In this document: positions 45,301-54,024 of the stretch, in pieces
Numbering within the stretch: the stretch's first letter is position 1
Layout of the letters: each line of letters begins with the position of its first letter
Assembly (NCBI GenBank): GCA_041300525.1
Contig: JBGLNJ010000001.1
Span: forward strand, 2,480,001-2,544,000
Length of the DNA: 64,000 nt
Direction: 5' to 3'
DNA from: JBGLNJ01 sp041300525
GTDB lineage: Bacteria; Chloroflexota; Anaerolineae; Fen-1058
Translations under genes and position numbers: made by a program
The notes under the pieces: generated by a model
Databases searched by the model: none
Seen by the model: only the letters and a program-made list of their open reading frames with translations
Told to the model about the DNA's origin: nothing

Positions 45301-46551
45301 TCACCGCTTGCGGTCAGGCCGCGTGCACTTTGACGTGGCTTGTCTCTTGCCATCTGGCTTTTCCTTTTTCAATCGCTTGGCGCACTCTTCGACGAGCTTT
45401 TTGACTTCTTCGTCGGCAAGGAGCTTTAGCTCTCTCGACGGGTCAATCTTTTCTATCTCGTCGAGAATCGTTTGGGCGATCTTTTTCTTTTTCTCTCCCC
45501 AGGACACCCTTAAGGGGTGTGCGAGCGTTCGCAGCACCCAGCAGACCTCATAGTTCAATCGCTTGTCTTTGGACAGCATACCGACGAGCGCGGGGACTGC
45601 GTGAGCCATCTCCGCCTTATGATCTGCCGCGACGACGAGGCCGTAAAGCGCGACCGAACGCGCGCTTTTTGGATAATAGCTTGAAGAGCCATAGCCGTGG
45701 TCATACTCGAATGTCGTGCCGCTGCCCGAAAGCGCGATCTCTAGCAGCACCTCGACCAGTTCATTCATGCGGGCCTTTTTTGCAATCTCCGCTTCGAGGA
45801 ACGTCCTCAATCCCCTTGTCGTGTGCACCAGATCGATCACCGGCGCATCGTCCGTGGCAATGCCGATCACGAGCTTGGCAGTTGAAACTCGCACGACGGG
45901 GTCGGGATGTTTGAGCAGCAGGCTGCTCATAGAATCCCAATCGCTCTGCGACAAGAAATGATGGCAGAGCGACTCGACGGCATACATCTTGATCTGCCAA
46001 TCGGGAGACCGGTGTTGGATGACCTCGACGAGATCGCGCACGAGCTCGTCATAGCGTCCCCTGAGCTCGCCCAACTCTTTTCTCGCTGCTTGCATCTTGT
46101 CGCTCAAACCTGCGCCCGCGATCTGTGTTGTCGGGGCGCTCGTTCCCTCGGCAAAGGCCGTCTTGAGCTGCCCGAACGTATTGGGCAGAGCGTTCTCGGA
46201 ACCGGCCGCAATGCGTTCGAGCCACATCATCGCCGCCAAAGGATCATAGCGCCTCACCGTGATTTCGTCACAGGTCGGGTCCATGAAATGCTCGCCGTCG
46301 TCGTCATAATGGTTGTAATAGTATAGAGTCCCACACACAGGACATTTCAGCAGTCTCGTAATGCTGGTGCAATACGCGTGGGTTGACTCGTCCTCCATCT
46401 CTATGACGGTCAACAGGTCGTTCACTTGTGGCGGAATAATCTTTGGACTAGCAATGATGTCTTCCGCCACTTTTTGCGGGATACGGCTGCATATCTCGCA
46501 GTCTGCAATGGATTTGTACGTCACTTGTTTCTCGGTCGTGCTCTTGCCCAT
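45301..46551 (-). CDS. HEAT-repeat protein with N-terminal zinc-ribbon-like cysteines
   Basis: 416 residues. The N-terminus has two CxxC pairs (CEICSRI and LLKCPVCGTLYYYNHYDDDG) that may bind zinc. The middle and end consist of HEAT-like helices (DLVEVIQHRSPDWQIKMYAV, LLKHPDPVVRVSTAKLVIG, VPALVGMLSKDKRLNYEVCW) and a Lys-rich tail. The family is not recognised. It may be a scaffold or binding protein; its partner is unknown. Confidence 0.65.
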   Translation of the reverse strand: MGKSTTEKQVTYKSIADCEICSRIPQKVAEDIIASPKIIPPQVNDLLTVIEMEDESTHAYCTSITRLLKCPVCGTLYYYNHYDDDGEHFMDPTCDEITVRRYDPLAAMMWLERIAAGSENALPNTFGQLKTAFAEGTSAPTTQIAGAGLSDKMQAARKELGELRGRYDELVRDLVEVIQHRSPDWQIKMYAVESLCHHFLSQSDWDSMSSLLLKHPDPVVRVSTAKLVIGIATDDAPVIDLVHTTRGLRTFLEAEIAKKARMNELVEVLLEIALSGSGTTFEYDHGYGSSSYYPKSARSVALYGLVVAADHKAEMAHAVPALVGMLSKDKRLNYEVCWVLRTLAHPLRVSWGEKKKKIAQTILDEIEKIDPSRELKLLADEEVKKLVEECAKRLKKEKPDGKRQATSKCTRPDRKR

Positions 46552-46581
46552 TGTGCCGCCCCCGTACTCGTGTTGATGAGC

Positions 46582-47253
46582 CTAACGACATTTGTGTTTA
46601 ACCCGCAGCGCCTCATTCAAATGGACGAAATTATGCCGCGTGGCCGGCATCAGCAACAGTCCCGCGACGGTGCGTTTGCCCCAGTAATCTATCAAGCCGC
46701 GCGCGGCCTCAACCACCGCCCCTTCCATCAGCACTTGCTGCAAACGGGCAGGTTCGACTTTCTGCTCGAGCTCCTCCGCTTCAAGCCGTTTGACGATCTC
46801 ACGTGTCCTGCGGCCAACCGCCACACGATAGGCCCTCAGCGCCTGGATATCAATCGCAGCGCTGAGGTCCGCCACACCGGCAGCTTCCATGGCATTACCC
46901 GTATCACGGACCGTAATCTTCATCCGCTCGAGCCAATTGCCCCGCTGCGCGACCTGTGGGCCGCCGGCGACCAACAGATTCATCGTCACATCCTCGATGC
47001 GGGCAATGTGCCAGATGCACCAGGCAACAGAATGTTCACAGTTGCGCGGAATGTAGCGAATAGCGTCCTCGGTCATATCCTGAAAAACCTCATCTTCAAA
47101 GGACCACAACTTGGATCGAGCCATCTTGGCCGAGTGCAGCATGGCATGTTGACTCAGTAACAATTCAATCGCCTCTGGATGATCCTCGGGTCGTGAGAGG
47201 GCGCGCCGCAATGTTTGCAGTTGTTGGTTCCACAATTTCTGATTCGGATTCAT
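46582..47253 (-). CDS. DinB-family metal-binding protein
   Basis: 223 residues. HSVAWCIWHIARIEDVTMNL and ATRHNFVHLNEALR contain the three histidines expected for the DinB four-helix metal site. These proteins include thiol transferases and stress-induced proteins. It lies 21 bases downstream of an Fpg/Nei glycosylase remnant, and the HEAT genes follow it on the same strand. A role in damage or thiol stress is a guess. Confidence 0.8.
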   Translation of the reverse strand: MNPNQKLWNQQLQTLRRALSRPEDHPEAIELLLSQHAMLHSAKMARSKLWSFEDEVFQDMTEDAIRYIPRNCEHSVAWCIWHIARIEDVTMNLLVAGGPQVAQRGNWLERMKITVRDTGNAMEAAGVADLSAAIDIQALRAYRVAVGRRTREIVKRLEAEELEQKVEPARLQQVLMEGAVVEAARGLIDYWGKRTVAGLLLMPATRHNFVHLNEALRVKHKCR

Positions 47254-47274
47254 CTCAACCTGCTTTCTCTTTTC

Positions 47275-47826
47275 TCATTTTTGGCAGCGCGGACAAAAGT
47301 AACACGCGCCGCCCAGGTATTGGATTTTCTCGATTTTGTTTCCGCACTCTGAGCAGGGATGGCCGACGGCTTTGTTGTCCATGAGGCGAGTGTATTTTCC
47401 GGGCTGGTTGTACAGGTCATACTCGTCATACCGACCACCCTTCTTGATGGCCTCGCGAATGGTCTTGAGGATGGCATTGTACAGTTTGCGCCGCTGAACC
47501 TTGTTCAGGTCATCCATCGGATGTCGCGGATGGAGGCCCGCTCGGAACAGGATGTCTTGAGCGATCGCGTTGCCCAAGCCAGGGACAAGTTGATCTTGCG
47601 TGAGCAGCCCTTTGACGCTTCGCTTTTCCCCTTCCAGAAGAGAGTCAATGAGGGTGGAAAAGTATTCAAACGTGAACTCGGGCTCGATGGGCGTGGGCCG
47701 CATCCCCTTGACGTATTGTCTTTCCTGCTCCTGTCCCGACTCGTAGAGTTCCATCGCGCCCCACATCTGAGTGGTGGCGGTGAGGTACGAGTCATCCTCA
47801 AACGCGATGCGCAGATGATACTTGAA
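47275..47826 (-). CDS. Fpg/Nei-type DNA glycosylase, C-terminal part (5' truncated)
   Basis: About 183 residues of an Fpg/endonuclease VIII-like protein: KYHLRIAFEDDSYLTATTQM, TQDQLVPGLGNAIAQDILFR (the helix-two-turn-helix) and the zinc finger CSECGNK with CYFCPRC. The N-terminal catalytic proline/glutamate region is lost because the frame breaks at about 47826. It would have removed oxidised bases. Without the N-terminus it cannot be active. Confidence 0.8.
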   Translation of the reverse strand, partial: FKYHLRIAFEDDSYLTATTQMWGAMELYESGQEQERQYVKGMRPTPIEPEFTFEYFSTLIDSLLEGEKRSVKGLLTQDQLVPGLGNAIAQDILFRAGLHPRHPMDDLNKVQRRKLYNAILKTIREAIKKGGRYDEYDLYNQPGKYTRLMDNKAVGHPCSECGNKIEKIQYLGGACYFCPRCQK

Positions 47827-47849
47827 GACAAGAGAAATGATCGCCTTTC

Positions 47850-48353
47850 TTGTACGTTGCGACCGTGTATCTGAGCTTGTGGAACTTTGTTCCAGGCAAC
47901 GCCCAAACGTTAGTTGGGAATCACCACCTGAAACAACAGATTAGGCGTCGGCAGCTTTATATCACGCCGCCCGTCATCCACGGCGAGACGTATTTCGATG
48001 GCGGCAGCGCCTTTTACGACGTTGACTTGTTCGCTGCGGCGATGGAGCCGGAGCCGATCTCGCTGCTCAGTTTGCACTTTGCCGAGCCGCCCAATCACTC
48101 TTACGGCTTTGGCGAGCGTCTCAACCTGGCGCGCATTTTGTTCGACACGCACAATTTTACCTTGCCCGAGGTGCGGCGGCGAATGCGCAAGATGGTCAAC
48201 CTCTTTTACGACCACGCGGCGCTCCGCCGCCGAGTCGCGCAGTTGGCGGACGCGCTGGAAAAGGCCGGTGGCGACCTCACCGATCTCGATTTGCCCGACC
48301 TCCAAGCGAATTGGCAGCGCGTGTGGCAAGTGTCAGACCTGACAGACTTCTGA
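47850..48353 (+). CDS. Patatin-like phospholipase C-terminal remnant (5' truncated)
   Basis: From about 47950 the frame gives TPPVIHGETYFDGGSAFYDV, which resembles the segment around the catalytic Asp (DGG) of bacterial patatins. A helical tail ending VWQVSDLTDF follows. The Ser nucleophile part is missing. Sequence between 47827 and about 47940 matches neither this family nor the glycosylase, and a frameshift near 47958 (ASAAL in another frame) is likely. The call is tentative. Confidence 0.4.
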   Translation: MYVATVYLSLWNFVPGNAQTLVGNHHLKQQIRRRQLYITPPVIHGETYFDGGSAFYDVDLFAAAMEPEPISLLSLHFAEPPNHSYGFGERLNLARILFDTHNFTLPEVRRRMRKMVNLFYDHAALRRRVAQLADALEKAGGDLTDLDLPDLQANWQRVWQVSDLTDF

Positions 48354-48366
48354 AACTTGTCAGGTC
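48336..48366. repeat. Inverted repeat GACCTGACA / TGTCAGGTC
   Basis: Perfect 9-bp arms with a 13-base loop. It is a typical dispersed repeat around a CCTGACAG core and overlaps the stop region of the preceding ORF. Confidence 0.55.
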
Positions 48367-48436
48367 TCGCGCAACTTTCGGGGCGCCTCTGCGTATACCT
48401 GTTGGAATCCCATAACTTTTAATAACGAGGTATCCC

Positions 48437-49387
48437 ATGAACCAGAATCAATCCTTGCCCGCTCCACGCCGTGCGCCGGGCCTGTTTTGGCCCATCATCC
48501 TGATCGGCCTTGGCGTGATTTTGCTCCTCTCCAACCTGGGCTGGCTGCCCGCCGACCCGTGGCCGCTGCTGTCGCGGCTCTGGCCCGTGATCCTCATCGT
48601 CATTGGGCTGGACATTTTGCTGGGGCGGCGCAGCGTGTGGGGCGGCGTGTTCAGCGCGGCGCTGGCGCTGCTCGTCGTCGGCAGTGTGATCGCGCTGCTG
48701 TACGTCGCGCAAAACTATCCGACGTGGTATAGCTTCAGCACGTCCGAGTACCATACCCAACATATCGCCCATCCACTGGGCGATGTGCGCCAGGCCGATG
48801 TGCGCATTGATTTTCCCGGCGGGTCGGGCGCTCTTTCCGCGCTAGAGGACTCGGCTAACCTGATCGAGGGCGACGTCGCTTACTATGGCGACTTGGTGGA
48901 CCTGTTTTCCAGCAGCGGCAACAGCGCCCGCGTGCAGCTCGACAGCCGCTTTATCGGATGGGGACTGATGTGGCCGGAGGTCGGTTCGCGCAGGTGGACG
49001 CTGGGCCTGAATCCGCGCGCCGAGTATGACCTGACGTTGGACACCGGGTCGGGCAGCTATGAACTCGACCTGGGAAAACTGACGCTTCGGTCATTCACAC
49101 TCGATAGCGGCTCCGGGTACGTGGCGCTGACTTTGCCGGATGCCGAAAAAGCGCCGCGCCGCGTCCGGCTGAACACCGGGTCAGGCGCGGTAGACATTCG
49201 CGCGCCGGAAGGCGCAGCCCTCCGCGTGGAATACGACGCCGGGTCGGGCGCGCTGATCGCGCCGGGGCTGCGCAAGGTCAGCGGCGGCCGGCGGGATGGC
49301 ATCTATGAAAGCGCCGGCTTTTCGCAAAGCGGCCAAACCATCATCGTCGAGTTGGACGCCGGATCGGGCAGCGTCACCATCCGGTAG
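48437..49387 (+). CDS. Membrane protein with DUF5668-like helices and adhesin-like beta-repeat domain
   Basis: 316 residues. Three hydrophobic helices (FWPIILIGLGVILLLSNLGW, LWPVILIVIGLDILLG, GGVFSAALALLVVGSVIALL) begin as in LiaF/DUF5668 proteins. A beta-helix or toast-rack like domain with repeats follows (LDTGSGSYELDLGKLTLRSF, LDSGSGYVALTL, LNTGSGAVDIRAP, DAGSGSVTIR). Membrane stress sensors such as LiaF have this layout. The ATG at 48437 follows an ACGAGG site. No partner kinase is near. Confidence 0.75.
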   Translation: MNQNQSLPAPRRAPGLFWPIILIGLGVILLLSNLGWLPADPWPLLSRLWPVILIVIGLDILLGRRSVWGGVFSAALALLVVGSVIALLYVAQNYPTWYSFSTSEYHTQHIAHPLGDVRQADVRIDFPGGSGALSALEDSANLIEGDVAYYGDLVDLFSSSGNSARVQLDSRFIGWGLMWPEVGSRRWTLGLNPRAEYDLTLDTGSGSYELDLGKLTLRSFTLDSGSGYVALTLPDAEKAPRRVRLNTGSGAVDIRAPEGAALRVEYDAGSGALIAPGLRKVSGGRRDGIYESAGFSQSGQTIIVELDAGSGSVTIR

Positions 49388-49772
49388 GAGAGAGCATGTT
49401 TAACGCCGGAACCAGCGGACGCAAATCAAAATCAGTCGCCGGCGGAAAGCCAATCCCCAACGCCGTGCCGACGACGATTACGGCGGCGTTCGGCGCACCG
49501 GCGTAAAGCGCGCAGGCGGCCGTGCCATCGTGAATCAGATGCGCACGCAAAGCTCGGCCCGTCTGCGCGTGAACTGCCTCGGCCAGCAAAGGGCGGGCGT
49601 CGTCTGACAGCGCGTTCAGATTGGCGTACAACCCACTGCCCAGCAATCGGCCACCCTGCACATAGGCTGCCACGCTGAGCATCAGATCGGCATCCGGTGT
49701 GATCCCGCCGGCAAGGGCCTCGTCCAACGTCTGAGCGATTGCCGCCGTCATCATAATCCAGGTCATAGTCAT
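49374..49772 (-). CDS. Hypothetical protein, probably truncated
   Basis: A minus-strand ORF of 132 residues (MTMTWIMMTAAIAQTLDEAL, then HLIHDGTAACALYAGAPNAA and VIVVGTALGIGFPP) converges with the preceding membrane gene and overlaps its end by 14 bases. The HDGTAA and GTALGIGFPP segments look like parts of a larger enzyme. The 5' side ends close to a palindromic repeat at 49821-49907, which may have interrupted the gene. The family is not identified. Confidence 0.4.
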   Translation of the reverse strand: MTMTWIMMTAAIAQTLDEALAGGITPDADLMLSVAAYVQGGRLLGSGLYANLNALSDDARPLLAEAVHAQTGRALRAHLIHDGTAACALYAGAPNAAVIVVGTALGIGFPPATDFDLRPLVPALNMLSPTGW

Positions 49773-49820
49773 CTTGCCATTATACATTTGATGTGGAATG
49801 AATATTGCGCCGCGCAATCT

Positions 49821-49907
49821 TGTCATTCCGAGCCGCACAGCGCGCGGCGAGGAATCTCGTTGCTGCACAGAGATTCCTCGCGCCCCTTCGGGGCGCTCGG
49901 AATGACA
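49821..49907. repeat. Dispersed palindromic repeat with two nested stems
   Basis: Outer arms TGTCATTCCGAG and CTCGGAATGACA are perfect over 12 bp. Inner arms GAGGAATCT and AGATTCCTC are perfect over 9 bp, and a third hairpin CGCCCCTTCGGGGCG lies inside. This is the TCATTCCGAG class of repeats seen widely in Chloroflexota genomes. Confidence 0.75.
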
Positions 49908-49995
49908 GCCCTTGAGGGTCTATTGTTGACAAGCTGCGTGAAAACTGTTATCCTTTTGTTAGCTGCTTGCTCCATTCTGGAAGAAACATTCTCTG

Positions 49996-50469
49996 ATGAA
50001 CATCGTAGGACAAAACTCAACACGAATATACCGCTTGGGGTGGAGGGGCATCCTGTATAACTCTGACGCATGGCTTTATCTTACACCCGATAGCCCTGGA
50101 TGTCTTGTGGTCGCCCTTATGGTTGGGCTGTACATTCCCAGCCTTTTCTTGAGCTATCTGAAGGTCTCGCCCGATGGTCTAGAGCTCCATTATTGGCCGG
50201 CCTATCGGGTTCGCGTTGCCTGGCGGGATGTTGAGCGAGTGGGCAAATGCAAGTTCCTTGGCATCATTCCTTGTGAGGCTCTGTACCTAAACCGGGCTGA
50301 AGCTAGAGAGCGGAATGCGGCAATACGAGAGTGGGGCTTAGCCAAGCGGTGTATAGTTCCCTTGAGTGACTTTCGCGGATGGCCTGCTGGCGAGTTGGCA
50401 GAAGATCTGCGGCGGTATATACCGCAAGTATTCGGGATTGAGGAGAAAGAGAAGTCGAAACTGGAATGA
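49996..50469 (+). CDS. Hypothetical membrane protein, PH-like
   Basis: 157 residues: a hydrophobic helix (GCLVVALMVGLYIPSLFLSY), then KVSPDGLELHYWPAYRVRVA, WRDVERVGKCKFLG and a basic helical tail. The pattern of a helix followed by beta-strands with a WRDVE motif is common in small bacterial PH-domain membrane proteins. The function is unknown. It is the only gene here without close neighbours on its strand for several hundred bases. Confidence 0.5.
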   Translation: MNIVGQNSTRIYRLGWRGILYNSDAWLYLTPDSPGCLVVALMVGLYIPSLFLSYLKVSPDGLELHYWPAYRVRVAWRDVERVGKCKFLGIIPCEALYLNRAEARERNAAIREWGLAKRCIVPLSDFRGWPAGELAEDLRRYIPQVFGIEEKEKSKLE

Positions 50470-50481
50470 ATAACAAATAAC

Positions 50482-50751
50482 TTGCACGAATTCACAAGCG
50501 AATGTAAGGAAGAAGATGTAGAGCAAGTTATGGCAGAGGTCGGACGGGTACTGTGCAACAAAGGCGTTTTGGTTCTCACGGTTTTATCGGGCAATGTTGA
50601 GGAAGGCTTGCCCGCAATTCAGTTGTTTACACGGCAGATGTTTGAGCAGGTCACTCAAGATTGGCAACCCATTGAAATCAAGTTGCACAACGATGTTGGC
50701 TGCACAAATAGACCAGATTACCACATTTGGTATGGGGTATTTGAGGAATAA
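50482..50751 (+). CDS. SAM-dependent methyltransferase C-terminal remnant
   Basis: 90 residues (VEQVMAEVGRVLCNKGVLVL, then TVLSGNVEEGLPAIQ and HIWYGVFEE) match the end of class I methyltransferases, where RVLxxGGxLVLT marks the strand after the active site. The glycine-rich SAM-binding motif is absent and no good start codon with ribosome site is present. It is a 5'-truncated piece next to the sterol-desaturase-type gene. Confidence 0.4.
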   Translation: MHEFTSECKEEDVEQVMAEVGRVLCNKGVLVLTVLSGNVEEGLPAIQLFTRQMFEQVTQDWQPIEIKLHNDVGCTNRPDYHIWYGVFEE

Positions 50752-50801
50752 GAAGGCTGAGGGAATCGCAAGACTGTGATGCAGTGAACGGAGCAAGAAG
50801 C

Positions 50802-51437
50802 ATGTCCCATATCGAAATCGTCCGCAGCGAAGAACCGATTCGATTGTTCAAGTCCGACTTCTTGGAATTCTTTACTCACATCCATCCCGCCGTCGTGTTG
50901 ATCATCTGGGCGCCGGTCGCGGTCTACTTTCTGGTCAGTGCTATTGCCGGGCGACCGAGTCACGCCTCACCGCTCTACATACCCCTGGGCTTTCTGGTGG
51001 GCCTGTTCGCATGGACCTTGGCCGAATACGCCGTGCATCGCTTTGTGTTCCACTTTCCCCCGCGCACGCCCTGGCAAGAGAGAGTGTCGTTCCTATTTCA
51101 CGGCGTTCACCACGCTCAACCTCAGTGCAAGACGCGGCTGGTGATGCCGCCCGTCGTCAGTGTTCCGATGGCCGCGCTGTTTTACGGAGCGTGCTACTTG
51201 ATCTTGAGCGTGGCGTTGGGAGCGCCTTATTGGGTCGCGCCGGTGTTCTCCGGCCTCATCGCCGGGTACTTGACTTACGACATGCTGCACTATGCCACGC
51301 ATCACATTCCCATGCGCGGGCGCTACGGCAAGTTCCTCCGCAAGTATCACATGCTGCACCATTTCAAGACGCCCGATCAGCGGTTCGGGGTCAGCTCGCC
51401 GCTGTGGGATCGGGTATTCGGCACTCTGCCGGAATGA
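50802..51437 (+). CDS. Sterol desaturase / fatty acid hydroxylase superfamily membrane enzyme
   Basis: 211 residues with the diiron histidine motifs EYAVHRFVFH, LFHGVHHAQP and YHMLHHFKTP, plus THHIPMRGR between them, and four hydrophobic segments. Such enzymes oxidise lipid carbon chains (fatty acid or carotenoid hydroxylase types). The ATG at 50802 opens MSHIEIVRSEEPIRLFKSDF. Its stop is within the ATGA of the next gene, so expression is coupled to the flavoprotein. Confidence 0.85.
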   Translation: MSHIEIVRSEEPIRLFKSDFLEFFTHIHPAVVLIIWAPVAVYFLVSAIAGRPSHASPLYIPLGFLVGLFAWTLAEYAVHRFVFHFPPRTPWQERVSFLFHGVHHAQPQCKTRLVMPPVVSVPMAALFYGACYLILSVALGAPYWVAPVFSGLIAGYLTYDMLHYATHHIPMRGRYGKFLRKYHMLHHFKTPDQRFGVSSPLWDRVFGTLPE

Positions 51438-52684
51438 CCATGCGATTACACATTGTCGTGATTGGCGGTGGAGCCGCCGGTTTCTTTGGAGCGATTGCGT
51501 GCGCGGAGACGTATCCGCACGGCCGCGTCACTCTGCTGGAACAAGGCCGTCAGTTTTTGTCCAAGGTTCGCATCTCGGGCGGGGGACGCTGCAACGTCAC
51601 GCACGCCTGTTTTGACGTGGCACTCTTGACGCAAAACTACCCCAGGGGCAGCCAAGCCTTGCGCAGCGCGTTCAACCGATTCCAGCCGCGCGATACGATT
51701 GACTGGTTTGCCGCCCGCGACGTCCGACTCAAGACCGAGCCGGATGGCCGCATGTTTCCCGAGAGCGATTCATCCGAGACCATCGTCAACTGCTTGATCC
51801 GCGCAGCAAAAACATCCGGCGTAGACCTGCGCGCCGAGGCCGGTGTGACGTCGGTGACGCGGCGAAACGATGCGGGTGACTCCACAGCCGGGTTCACGCT
51901 CAGGCTCAAGTCGGGTGAGCGTTTGAACTGTGATCGCGTACTCTTGGCGACCGGCAGTAACCGTCGCGCGTATACCTGGACGGAATCTCTGGGGCACACT
52001 GTCGAGCCGCCCGTGCCGTCATTGTTCACCTTCACCCTGACTGATCGTCGCCTGACCGACCTGGCCGGGATTTCCGTGGACAACGTTCGACTCCGACTGG
52101 CTGGAACTCGCCTGGAACAAACCGGGCCGATCCTGATCACGCACTGGGGTCTGAGTGGGCCAGTCGTGCTCAAGCTATCGGCCTGGGGAGCGCGAATCCT
52201 GCACGATCGCAACTATCAGGCTGACTTGCTCATCAACTGGCTGCCCGACCTGAAACCGGATGAACTCTCTCAGCACGTGCTGGAAGCAAAGTCCAAACAC
52301 CCACGCCAGTTGATCGGCTCCCATTCTCCTTTCCATCTGCCGCAGCGATTATGGCAGCAACTCGTCATCGCCGCCGAAATCGAAGAAGGGCAGCGTTGGG
52401 GCGATCTGTCCAAACAACAACTCAAGCGCCTCGCCGAGGAACTGGCAAGAGGCGCCTATTTTGTTCAGGGCAAAAGCATTTTCAAAGAAGAGTTTGTCAC
52501 CTGTGGCGGGGTCAAGCTGGACGAGATCAACTTTGCCACGATGGAAAGCCGCCGCTGCCCCGGCTTGTATCTTGCCGGTGAGATTCTGGATATTGATGGC
52601 ATCACAGGCGGGTTCAACTTTCAAAGCGCCTGGACCACTGGCTGGATCGCCGGGAAAGCGATGGGCCGCGAGGAGAATTCATGA
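51434..52684 (+). CDS. BaiN/HI0933-type FAD-dependent oxidoreductase
   Basis: The ATG at 51434 overlaps the upstream stop in ATGA. The 416-residue flavoprotein begins IVVIGGGAAGFFGAIAC (dinucleotide-binding fold), followed by QFLSKVRISGGGRCNVTHAC, a family hallmark, then LLATGSNRRAYTWTESLGHT, GLSGPVVLKLSAWGAR, CGGVKLDEINFATMESRRCP and GEILDIDGITGGFNFQSAWT. The physiological substrate of the family is unclear. It is probably cotranscribed with the hydroxylase and the YwbE-type gene. Confidence 0.88.
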   Translation: MTMRLHIVVIGGGAAGFFGAIACAETYPHGRVTLLEQGRQFLSKVRISGGGRCNVTHACFDVALLTQNYPRGSQALRSAFNRFQPRDTIDWFAARDVRLKTEPDGRMFPESDSSETIVNCLIRAAKTSGVDLRAEAGVTSVTRRNDAGDSTAGFTLRLKSGERLNCDRVLLATGSNRRAYTWTESLGHTVEPPVPSLFTFTLTDRRLTDLAGISVDNVRLRLAGTRLEQTGPILITHWGLSGPVVLKLSAWGARILHDRNYQADLLINWLPDLKPDELSQHVLEAKSKHPRQLIGSHSPFHLPQRLWQQLVIAAEIEEGQRWGDLSKQQLKRLAEELARGAYFVQGKSIFKEEFVTCGGVKLDEINFATMESRRCPGLYLAGEILDIDGITGGFNFQSAWTTGWIAGKAMGREENS

Positions 52685-52899
52685 GCCTACCCAAACGAAA
52701 TGAAATCCGCCCCGGCCTGCGCGTGCAAATCGTCGAAAAGCAAAACCAGCGCACAGGCGCATTGACGGAAGGCGCCGTGGCGCGCATCCTGACCTCAAGC
52801 GCGGTTCATCCGCACGGCATCAAGGTCATGCTGGAAAATGGAAAGGTCGGGCGGGTCAAGGCTATCGTCAACAGCAGCCGATCTGACGCTTCGGCTTGA
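52681..52899 (+). CDS. ywbE: YwbE family protein
   Basis: 72 residues: RNEIRPGLRVQIVEKQNQRT, LTEGAVARILTSSAVHPHGI, then KVMLENGKVGRVKAIV match the small YwbE family, whose function is unknown. It overlaps the flavoprotein stop by 4 bases (ATGA), so it is the third gene of the hydroxylase-flavoprotein unit. Confidence 0.88.
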   Translation: MSLPKRNEIRPGLRVQIVEKQNQRTGALTEGAVARILTSSAVHPHGIKVMLENGKVGRVKAIVNSSRSDASA

Positions 52900-53090
52900 G
52901 CAGACATTTCTGCTGTCCCTGCTGTTTTTGTCGAGCGAAAACAGACCCACTTGCGCGGGTCTAGGTGAATTCTGACAACAAAGATGTGCCTTTGGGTGGA
53001 TCACATGGTATGGCTATCGTGCGATAATAGGGAGCGCACTCTGCGCCAGTTATGGCACACCCATCATAAACGAAACGTGAGGAGAAATCT

Positions 53091-54024
53091 ATGCCAGTCA
53101 AGAACATGAACGACCTCAAGCCGATGACCGATGGCATTGCGCCCATCACCCTTGAGGAACGACAAGGCCGTGTGGAAAAGGCCCGCAAGTTGATGGCCGA
53201 GAATCACATCGCCGCCCTGCTCCTGGAGCCAGGCTCAAGCTTGTTCTACTTTACAGGCATCGAGTGGGGCCGCAGCGAGCGCATGTTGGCCGCCATCATC
53301 CCCGCCAAAGGCGAGCTGGCCTACATCTGCCCGGCGTTCGAGGAAGAGCGGCTGCGCGAATGCATCCTCTTTGGCGACGACGTGCGCGTATGGCAAGAGC
53401 ACGAAAATCCCTCCAAGCTGGTGGCGGACTTTATCCACGAGCGGGGCATTGCCGGCGGCGGGCTGGGGATCGAAGAAAGCGTCCGCTTTTTCCTGTTCGA
53501 TGGAATTCGCAAACAAGCGCCGCACCTGGAGCTGGTCAGCGCCGACCCGGTGACGATTCCGTGCCGGGCCTACAAATCGCCGGCCGAAATCGCCTTGATG
53601 CAGCGGGCCATGGACATTACACTGGAAGCGTACAAGGTGTGTGTGTCGCTGTTGAAGGAAGGCCAGTCGCAAGACGAGTTCGCCGCCAACAGCCGGGCGG
53701 CTCACAAGGCGCTGGGAGTGGTCGGGGGAATCGGCTGCCAATTTGGCGCAAGCTCCGCCTATCCACACGGGAGCAAAAAGTTGGAATATCTGCGCGAAGG
53801 CGACGTGGTGCTGATGGATGGCAGTTGCACGGTGGAAGGCTATTATTCCGACATCAGCCGGACGATCGTTTTCGGCCAGCCCACACAGCGGCAGCGCGAT
53901 GTGTGGAATCTGGAAAAAGAGGCCCAGGCGGCCGCCTTTGCCGCGGCGCAATTGGGAGTGCCGTGTGAGCAAGTGGACGCCGCCGCGCGCAAGGTGATCA
54001 CAGACGCCGGCTTTGGGCCGGACT
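53091..54024 (+). CDS. M24 family metallopeptidase, Xaa-Pro dipeptidase-like (3' truncated)
   Basis: The ATG at 53091 follows GGAG. Residues 1-150 are the N-terminal creatinase-like domain (NHIAALLLEPGSSLFYFTGI), followed by the pita-bread fold with the metal motif VVLMDGSCTVEGYYSDISRT. The later metal ligands (His and two Glu) should come after DAGFGPD, but there the sequence breaks at about 54024 and becomes antisense to an oxidoreductase. About 311 of an expected 360-400 residues remain, so the active site is incomplete. Confidence 0.85.
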
